This document shows, piece after piece, positions 25,622 to 31,132 of a DNA stretch of 31,132 nt. The stretch's first letter is position 1. Each line of letters begins with the position of its first letter. The stretch comes from CAVQBP01 sp964448105 (GTDB lineage: Bacteria; Bacteroidota; Ignavibacteria; Ignavibacteriales; Ignavibacteriaceae): assembly GCA_964448105.1 (NCBI GenBank), contig CAYUVK010000058.1, positions 1 through 31,132 on the forward strand, read 5' to 3'. The notes beneath the pieces were generated by a model. It worked only from the letters and a program-made list of their open reading frames with translations. It had not been told where the DNA came from and made no database searches. Made by a program: the position numbers and the translations under genes.

Positions 25622-25870
25622 ATGAAAATCGCTAAAAAATATTTCGGACCATGCCAATCAGCCTTAGAATACTTCAGCAGAGGAAATTTCAAAAAACTAA
25701 TTGAGGATTATGGTGGTGCTTTAAGCGATTATAATCATGCCATTGCAATACGACCAACATTCTGGGAAGCATATTATCAAAGAGGAAATGTTTTAGTTAA
25801 TATGAACAATCAACAAATGGCAATACAGGATTATAATAAAGCGATTGAACTTATTCTAAAATATTACTGA
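25622..25870 (+). CDS. short TPR protein (two repeats)
   Basis: 82 residues with two tetratricopeptide repeats (about 13-46 and 47-80). The first carries ALEYFSRGNFKK and YGGALSDYNHAIAIRP. The second is degenerate at its end: AIELILKYY replaces the usual AIELNPxY, followed by TGA. It is a clear paralogue of the TPR gene at 26430 (shared FSRGNFKK and ALSD-Y/F). No signal peptide. Presumably a small cytoplasmic protein-binding module; partner unknown. It may be a shortened duplicate. Confidence 0.75.
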   Translation: MKIAKKYFGPCQSALEYFSRGNFKKLIEDYGGALSDYNHAIAIRPTFWEAYYQRGNVLVNMNNQQMAIQDYNKAIELILKYY

Positions 25871-26037
25871 TTTTTACCTACTTACATTCCATTTTTACAC
25901 TTCCATAAATTAAAGTAGAAATTACTTTCATTATTTCAATTTATCTTTAGAAATTCATTAAAATACATAGTTTCTCCCATGGCATTTATTTTGTGCTCAC
26001 AAATTAGAATTAATTTAAATTACATTTTGATTGACCG

Positions 26038-26418
26038 ATGCAAAAGACAAAGACAAAAAGAATTTTAGTAATTGAGCAGAATGAGTTCCATAGGTTTTTC
26101 TACTCCTTTGTTCTTTCTCACTATTATTCTTGCCCGGTATTAACTACCGACCGCGGTGAAAAAGCATTAAAAATTTTAGAAGAAAATTCTTTTGACATTA
26201 TTTATATTGATATATCTTCTCCGATTTCCGATGGTATAGAAACATTAAAAAATTTAAGATATAATTTCCCGGATTATAAAATCCCGATTATTGCAATAAC
26301 AGCAGATCGTGATCATGATACTTTATCTCAATTGATTTCTCTGGGTATTACCGAATATATTGTAAAACCTGATGGGGAAGACAATATTTTTGAAAAATTA
26401 GGTGTATGTTTTAATTAA
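26038..26418 (+). CDS. degenerate single-domain response regulator
   Basis: 126 residues, receiver domain only. The phospho-acceptor is present (D58 in YIDISSPISDG), as are T88 and K110 in YIVKPDG. The acidic Mg2+-binding pair is disturbed: VIEQNEFHR has E13 followed by Gln and Asn. The C-terminal helix is short, ending at LGVCFN. Phosphorylation may therefore be weakened or lost. It is 11 bases ahead of the TPR gene at 26430, so the two are almost certainly co-transcribed, and a receiver-TPR partnership is plausible. No histidine kinase is near. Confidence 0.85.
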   Translation: MQKTKTKRILVIEQNEFHRFFYSFVLSHYYSCPVLTTDRGEKALKILEENSFDIIYIDISSPISDGIETLKNLRYNFPDYKIPIIAITADRDHDTLSQLISLGITEYIVKPDGEDNIFEKLGVCFN

Positions 26419-26429
26419 AAGATAAATTT

Positions 26430-26804
26430 ATGTTATATTCCAACAGACAAATAGTTAATTCCAAGGCTTTAGAACTTTTTAGTCGCGGGAATTTTAAAAA
26501 AAGATCAAAGAATTATAAAGACGCTCTTTCAGATTTTGATAAAGCTATAGAATTGAATCCGTCTTTTGCAGAGGCTTATTTTAAGAGAGGTAACATAAAA
26601 AATCTCTTAGGGGATTATGAAGGTGCCATCCTGGACTATGATAAAGCAATAGAATTAAATCCAAATCTTGCTGAAGCATACAACAACAGGGGACTTACGA
26701 AATTCAACTCAGGTGATGAAGACGGGGGAAATTTAGATTTTCTAAAAGCAGGTATACTTGGTTACATAAGAGCATATGATGTTAATAAAGAATTTTGTAA
26801 TTAA
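26430..26804 (+). CDS. TPR protein (three repeats)
   Basis: 124 residues with three tetratricopeptide repeats at about 12-45, 46-79 and 80-108; the first two end in the consensus DKAIELNP. The last drifts into FLKAGILGYIRAYDV. Sequence outside the repeats is minimal and there is no signal peptide. It follows the degenerate receiver by 11 bases. Such repeats bind other proteins; the binding partner may be the receiver, a kinase or an unknown target. It is a paralogue of 25622-25870. Confidence 0.88.
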   Translation: MLYSNRQIVNSKALELFSRGNFKKRSKNYKDALSDFDKAIELNPSFAEAYFKRGNIKNLLGDYEGAILDYDKAIELNPNLAEAYNNRGLTKFNSGDEDGGNLDFLKAGILGYIRAYDVNKEFCN

Positions 26805-26960
26805 ACTCTAAATCTAAATTAAAATATCCTGTTTCTTTTCTTGTAACAGATCACACAACATTATTCCTATTTATATAAAATAGTAGTTTAATTTAAACCT
26901 TTGTCAAAATTCCCTGTCAAATGAGATACAAAATCTAAATTAATTGAACCTGGAGATAAA

Positions 26961-27809
26961 ATGTCAAAGGCATATTTTCAAAATTGTATATCTATTATTT
27001 CGGTTTTATTTTTAATTTTTTTTGCAAACGGATGTAGCGGTGACAAAGAAATAATTAGTGATTGGACAAATCAGCAAATAAAAATTGACGGAGAAACATC
27101 TGATTGGCAAAGTAATCTTGAATATCTTTCCGATAATAATGTTGCTTTAGGTTTTAAGAATGACGGCAAATATCTGTATACCTGTTTAACTACTAATGAT
27201 TTTACAAAAGTCTTACCTATGTTTAGAACCGGTTTTATCATTTGGTTCGAGCCGGAAAATGGAGGTAAAACAATCGGAATTAAATACCCCATGCATAATA
27301 TTTCAAATAACAACGACAGGATGCCAAATTCAAATGAAATAATTTCCGATAGGGGAGATCCCGGTGCATTTATTGATAAAATGCTGGAACGGCAAAATGA
27401 ACTGCAAGTATTAAATGAGGATAAATATCCTTTAACGGATGTTCCAGTAGAAAATGATGAAGGAATTAAAGCAAAATTAGGATATCATTCCGACAGATTT
27501 ATTTATGAACTCCAAATGCCGTTAAATGATAGCAAATATGCTTATAAAATTCAGGCTTTGCCTGGTGAAAAAATTAAAATAAAATTTGAAACCGAACAAC
27601 CCGATAGAAAAGATTTTAGAGGCGAGAGAGGAGGAGGGATGAGAATGTCTGGAGGTGAAGGAGGCGAAAGACCCGGAGGATTTGGTGGTGAAGGGCGACA
27701 CGGAGGAATGAGATCCGGAATGAATAAAGGAGAAAGATCATTTGAACCATTAAATTTCTCAGTCGAACTCACTTTAAAAAAGAATAATTCCCAATTATCC
27801 GGGAATTAA
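26961..27809 (+). CDS. lipoprotein with DOMON/CBM9-like domain and Gly/Arg-rich tail
   Basis: 282 residues. The signal peptide ends with a lipobox (ANGC, C25), so it is a lipoprotein. Residues about 34-210 look like the beta-sandwich of carbohydrate-binding family 9 or DOMON-like domains (WTNQQIKIDGETSDW, FIIWFEPENGGKTIGIKYP). Residues about 216-258 are rich in Gly, Arg, Glu and Met (GERGGGMRMSGGEGG), probably disordered. A short beta-like end follows. GGAG precedes the ATG. Ligand unknown; the family can bind sugars or haem. It is convergent with the Rieske gene with a 19-base gap, and that gene's terminator lies within its 3' end. Confidence 0.8.
   Translation: MSKAYFQNCISIISVLFLIFFANGCSGDKEIISDWTNQQIKIDGETSDWQSNLEYLSDNNVALGFKNDGKYLYTCLTTNDFTKVLPMFRTGFIIWFEPENGGKTIGIKYPMHNISNNNDRMPNSNEIISDRGDPGAFIDKMLERQNELQVLNEDKYPLTDVPVENDEGIKAKLGYHSDRFIYELQMPLNDSKYAYKIQALPGEKIKIKFETEQPDRKDFRGERGGGMRMSGGEGGERPGGFGGEGRHGGMRSGMNKGERSFEPLNFSVELTLKKNNSQLSGN
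27776..27807 (-). terminator. Intrinsic terminator of the Rieske gene, inside the lipoprotein 3' end
   Basis: AATTCCC (27786-27792) and GGGAATT (27801-27807) pair over seven bases around an 8-base loop. Read on the minus strand the stem is followed by ATTCTTTTTT. It lies 21 bases past the Rieske stop and antisense to the last codons of the lipoprotein gene. Confidence 0.6.
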
Positions 27810-27828
27810 AATAAATTACTGTAAGTTG

Positions 27829-28305
27829 TCATATTGAAATATTTAATTGATTGCCGTTAAATTGTGTTTTGTATTGACTTAAGGGTCTTGAAGCAGGTCC
27901 TTGTACTACTTGCCCATTTAAACTAAATTTTGAACCATGACATGGGCACACAAACTGTTTATTCCCTGAATCATAATAGTTGATAAGACAACCTTGATGT
28001 GTACAAATTGCTGATAAAGCATTAAAGGTATTTTGATTACTTCTATCTATGAGCAAGTTCCCACTAGAAAATTGTATAAGTGCTGCACTTCCTACAGCAG
28101 ATAATGGGGAGGAAGAGTCTATAGTTAAAGTAATTACATTATTTTTTGGCGAAGCCTGTATTGTCTGCAAACCCGATGAAGAAGCAGAAACCGGGTTTGA
28201 ATTATTACCGCAGCTTTCAAGAATTGAACTTAATAGAGTTGGGACTGCAATTATTGCTGCGCCTTGACATGTTTTCGCAAAAAATTCCCTTCGTGTTAAC
28301 TTCAT
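27829..28305 (-). CDS. Tat-exported Rieske [2Fe-2S] protein
   Basis: 158 residues. The N-terminus has a twin-arginine motif (TRREFFAK) and a hydrophobic stretch, then a possible lipobox (ILESC, Cys 32). The Rieske cluster ligands are complete: CTHQGC (C101, H103, with C106) and CPCHGS (C120, H123, with C122); C106 and C122 would form the stabilising disulfide. PASRPLSQY matches the Pro loop. It is a periplasmic or membrane-attached electron carrier. No cytochrome b or other bc1/alternative complex III gene is adjacent, so its electron partner is unknown; it resembles small stand-alone Rieske proteins rather than the full PetA type. Confidence 0.92.
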   Translation of the reverse strand: MKLTRREFFAKTCQGAAIIAVPTLLSSILESCGNNSNPVSASSSGLQTIQASPKNNVITLTIDSSSPLSAVGSAALIQFSSGNLLIDRSNQNTFNALSAICTHQGCLINYYDSGNKQFVCPCHGSKFSLNGQVVQGPASRPLSQYKTQFNGNQLNISI

Positions 28306-28488
28306 TAATTTACCCTTTGTATTTTGATTTTTAACTGTGAGATTTATAATTAAAATGATTTGTAACTTATCTTCAGTTAAAAAAATTTACAAGGTATTTT
28401 CAGAAGGCGGGTTAACTCAAGCACAAATGAATTAAATTTAAGAAAAGATCCGATTAATTGGCTTTAAATTGAATCAATGAAAAAAATA

Positions 28489-29526
28489 TCAAAATTTTAT
28501 TAAAGCTTTAATAACTTTATCTTCATAATTAGCAACCGTTTTGAATGCTTTCTCTGTTTTTTCAAATGGAAAAGAATGAGTAACCATAAAATCCGGTGAC
28601 CATTTCCCTGAAGCAATTAAATCTATAACGGGCTGTATGCAATTATTTTGCCTGCGTACATTCTGAATGGAGATCTCTTTTCTCCTAACTTTACTAATAT
28701 CAAAGGAAATTCTATCAACTTCAGGAATTCCAATAATTAATAAAGTCCCCCCCGGTTTTAGTATTTCAACTGCCTGATTAATAGCTTCCTGCTGACCACA
28801 GCATTCAAACACTACATCAAACAATTCATGATTGATATCTTTAATTGCAGAAACAATATCTTCTTTATCCGGGTTTCCTCCCCATACTGCGCCGGTTTTT
28901 TTTGCGGTTTCGATTCTATAATCTAATTTATCTGTAACAAATATTTTTTCTATCCCCATAATTTGAAGAGATAACATAACACTTAATCCTATTGGTCCGA
29001 CACCTAAAATAGCAGCAGAATTTTTATTCTTTATTTGATCTAAGAATTGTGCGGCATAATATCCAATTGTTAACGGTTCAACTAAAGCTGCTTCTGCACC
29101 ATTCATGTTTTCAGGAACCGGGTAACAATTTTTTTCAGGCATTACAATATATTCGGATAAACAACCTTCAATTTGACCGGGGCAGCCAAGAAAATTTAAA
29201 TTTAAGCAGGTATGTTCTCTTCCGCTCAAACATTGCGAACATTTATGACAGGAAACTGCTGGTTCAACAGCAACTATTTCTCCAATTTTAATTTTTGAGA
29301 CTGCTTTCCCAGTTTCTATTACTTTTGCAGAACATTCATGACCGACAGCAAATGGAAATTCAATAATTTGATCTCCAATCTTCCCTTCATTATAATAATG
29401 CATGTCTGAGCCGCAAACACCAACGGTATCAATTTTTAAAAGAACATCATCTTCATTAATTATTTTAGGTTTAGGAGCTTCTATTATCTCTAGTTTTTTA
29501 ATTCCAGTCAAAGCGACTTTCTTCAA
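28489..29526 (-). CDS. zinc-dependent polyol/sorbitol-type dehydrogenase (MDR family)
   Basis: 345 residues, medium-chain dehydrogenase. Catalytic zinc site C38 (GVCGSDMHYYNEG) with H63-E64 (AVGHE); structural zinc cysteines C93, C96, C99 and C107; nucleotide loop GVGPIGLSV with an Asp at about 194 (VTDKLD), which favours NAD+. The sequence around the active site is of the sorbitol/xylitol dehydrogenase subgroup (GSDxHYY). The start is TTG at 29526, with AAGGA upstream; the next in-frame ATG would delete the zinc Cys. It follows araA and a HAD phosphatase on the same strand, so a pentose/polyol substrate is likely. L-threonine dehydrogenase is a less likely alternative. Confidence 0.88.
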   Translation of the reverse strand: MKKVALTGIKKLEIIEAPKPKIINEDDVLLKIDTVGVCGSDMHYYNEGKIGDQIIEFPFAVGHECSAKVIETGKAVSKIKIGEIVAVEPAVSCHKCSQCLSGREHTCLNLNFLGCPGQIEGCLSEYIVMPEKNCYPVPENMNGAEAALVEPLTIGYYAAQFLDQIKNKNSAAILGVGPIGLSVMLSLQIMGIEKIFVTDKLDYRIETAKKTGAVWGGNPDKEDIVSAIKDINHELFDVVFECCGQQEAINQAVEILKPGGTLLIIGIPEVDRISFDISKVRRKEISIQNVRRQNNCIQPVIDLIASGKWSPDFMVTHSFPFEKTEKAFKTVANYEDKVIKALIKF

Positions 29527-29574
29527 TCTTCAATCCTTTCTCTTAAAAGAGATTATAACAATAATAATTACAAG

Positions 29575-30168
29575 TTACACATTATTAATATATTTTCGAA
29601 TATCTATTATTTTCATCCCCGCTTTTTCAGCAGCCTTTAGTCCTGCATCACCATCCTCAAAAACTACACAGTATTCAGGTGCCAAATTTATTTTTGATGC
29701 TGCAGCATAAAATACATCCGGGTCAGGTTTAGGTTTATAGGGATCATCAGCAGTCAGGATTACTTCAAACAAGTTTAAGATCCCCAATACTTTTAATTCT
29801 GATTTAACAATTTTTCCTACACTTCCCGAGACTACTGCAAGAGGAAGCTTACCATAAAAGGATTTTGCAATGTCAACAATTAATTCAATTGGTTTTACAT
29901 CATTAATATGCTCCATAAAAAAATCATGTTTGGTATTAACCATTAAATGAGGATCTAAATTGGTTTTAAATTTTTTATTATATAAATCAATTATTTCTAG
30001 CTCTTTCATTCCTTTAAGTGAATAAAGGAAATCTTCGTTATAATATGAATTATACTTCTTAAAAGCTGCTTCCCATGCATTCATGTGCAAGGGCATAGAA
30101 TCTACTAGTGTTCCATCACAATCGAAAATTAATCCGCGAGTATCGGGAGAGATATAAATTTTTTCCAT
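29575..30168 (-). CDS. HAD hydrolase, beta-phosphoglucomutase/sugar phosphatase subfamily
   Basis: 197 residues, haloacid dehalogenase superfamily with a helical cap. Motif I FDCDGTLVDSM (nucleophile D16, acid/base D18), motif II VVSGS (S114), motif III KPKPDPDVF (K145/K147), motif IV FEDGDAG (D172, D174). The cap is short. Closest in look to YqaB-type sugar phosphatases (fructose-1-phosphate, 6-phosphogluconate) or beta-phosphoglucomutases. The gene lies between araA and the dehydrogenase, 64 and 48 bases away, which suggests a sugar-phosphate substrate in that pathway. No Shine-Dalgarno site. Confidence 0.9.
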   Translation of the reverse strand: MEKIYISPDTRGLIFDCDGTLVDSMPLHMNAWEAAFKKYNSYYNEDFLYSLKGMKELEIIDLYNKKFKTNLDPHLMVNTKHDFFMEHINDVKPIELIVDIAKSFYGKLPLAVVSGSVGKIVKSELKVLGILNLFEVILTADDPYKPKPDPDVFYAAASKINLAPEYCVVFEDGDAGLKAAEKAGMKIIDIRKYINNV

Positions 30169-30232
30169 TTTAAAAAATTCGTTTAAAGATATTAAGATTT
30201 ATTACAGAAAAATTTCGGTTTGAATTGATATA

Positions 30233-31132
30233 TTAAAGATCTCTGTTGAATGAGTAATACAAATCATTCCATCGTAATTCTTTTTTAAATTCGGAAATAC
30301 TTGTTGATCCATTAATAAGCAAGTATTCAATACCTGCTATTTCCGCAAAATCTTCCAAATATTCCTCTGTAATAGCTTTACTAAAACCTGTATGATGAGC
30401 ACCTCCGGCTAAAATCCATGTTGTTGCAGCGACATTTAAATTTGGCCTGGGTATCCAAACAACCCTTGCAACAGGTAACTTAGGAAGCGGTGCATCAGGT
30501 TTAACAACATCAACTTCGTTAACGATCATTCGAAATCTATTTCCCATATCAATGATTGAGGCATTAATCGCAGGTCCTTCAGTTACATTGAAGATTAAGC
30601 GCGGCGGAGCTTCTTTACCTCCAATAGATAGAGGTTTTATTTCAAGAGCAGGAGTTCCCTCAGCAATGGATTCACAAATCTCAAGCATGTGTGCACCAAG
30701 AACTTTCATACCGGAAGGATCGAGGTGATAAGTATAATCCTCCATAAAGGAAGTGCCGCCATTTAATCCTGCAGACATTACTTTTATTGCCCTAACAAGT
30801 GCGGCAGTTTTCCAATCACCTTCGGCACCAAAACCATAGCCATCGGACATTAGTCTTTGAACAGCCAAACCCGGGAGCTGTTTTAAACCATGAAGATCTT
30901 CGAAAGTGGTTGTAAATCCTTTAAAGTTATCCTTTTTAAGAAAGGCTCTTAAACCAAGTTCTATTTTTGCAGCATCTTTTAGAGATGAATGCTTTTTCCC
31001 ATTTTTTTTTAAAACTGGGTTAACATCATACTTGTCTTCATATTCAAAAATAAGCTCTTCAATTTCGGTTTTGCTTACTGAATTCATTGATTCAATTAAA
31101 TCACCCATTCCATACCCATTAACAGAATATCC
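30233..31132 (-). CDS. araA: L-arabinose isomerase, 5' partial
   Basis: The frame is open to the right edge; 299 residues are visible, about the last 60% of the usual 500. The sequence matches AraA closely: NGYGMGDLI at the edge, FTTTFEDLHGLKQLPGLAVQ with one catalytic Glu, SFMEDYTYH with the second, VLGAHMLEI and AGGAHHTGFS with metal-binding His. It isomerises L-arabinose to L-ribulose (EC 5.3.1.4) in the cytoplasm. The ATG at 31106-31108 is internal. First gene of the visible minus-strand group with the HAD phosphatase and dehydrogenase. Confidence 0.96.
   Translation of the reverse strand, partial: GYSVNGYGMGDLIESMNSVSKTEIEELIFEYEDKYDVNPVLKKNGKKHSSLKDAAKIELGLRAFLKKDNFKGFTTTFEDLHGLKQLPGLAVQRLMSDGYGFGAEGDWKTAALVRAIKVMSAGLNGGTSFMEDYTYHLDPSGMKVLGAHMLEICESIAEGTPALEIKPLSIGGKEAPPRLIFNVTEGPAINASIIDMGNRFRMIVNEVDVVKPDAPLPKLPVARVVWIPRPNLNVAATTWILAGGAHHTGFSKAITEEYLEDFAEIAGIEYLLINGSTSISEFKKELRWNDLYYSFNRDL

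Overview
The window reads as a scaffold from a member of the Ignavibacteria (Bacteroidota/Chlorobi group), or something close. The best lineage marker is the type IX secretion C-terminal signature YPNPFNPTT in the protein at 11940-12614. AT-rich spacers, TTG and GTG starts, and a mixture of good Shine-Dalgarno sites and leaderless-looking starts fit that assignment, as does a gene set for plant polysaccharide use. Two runs of exactly 100 N (13254-13353 and 22207-22306) are scaffold gaps, and genes touching them or the window ends are incomplete.

Region by region. 1-12.6 kb is mostly housekeeping and transport: a YyaL-type thioredoxin-domain protein (cut at the left edge), GTP-dependent PEP carboxykinase, an orphan MlaE-type permease, a TSUP exporter/importer, an amino-acid permease fused to PTS-EIIA-like and RCK_C-like domains, a branched-chain aminotransferase with a structured upstream region, a single-domain response regulator, a secreted TolB-like propeller protein and a T9SS-tagged protein with no signal peptide. 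13.35-20.6 kb is a glucan/mannan utilisation island: GPH-type sugar symporter (5' end lost in the gap), GH130 phosphorylase, a four-helix-bundle gene set between two copies of a short repeat, GH94 cellobiose phosphorylase and an exported GH9 endoglucanase. The likely logic is that GH9 cuts polymer outside, the symporter imports disaccharides, and the two cytoplasmic phosphorylases yield sugar-1-phosphates without spending ATP. 20.6-24.8 kb holds an MBL-fold hydrolase, a macrodomain protein, the 3' end of an unknown gene emerging from the second gap, a DMT transporter and enolase with a clear intrinsic terminator.

25.2-26.8 kb is a compact signalling patch: a small membrane protein, a two-repeat TPR protein, a degenerate receiver-only response regulator and a three-repeat TPR protein that is a paralogue of the first. 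26.9-28.3 kb has a glycine-rich lipoprotein convergent with a Tat-type Rieske protein. The right end is a minus-strand group araA (cut at the edge) - HAD phosphatase - sorbitol-type dehydrogenase, probably for pentose or polyol metabolism.

No tRNA, rRNA, CRISPR array, transposase, integrase or defence system was recognised. The least explained items are the four-helix-bundle cassette between repeats, the mutually exclusive stems upstream of ilvE, the permease-EIIA-RCK fusion, the RR/TPR patch, and the unrecognised coding fragment beside the second gap.
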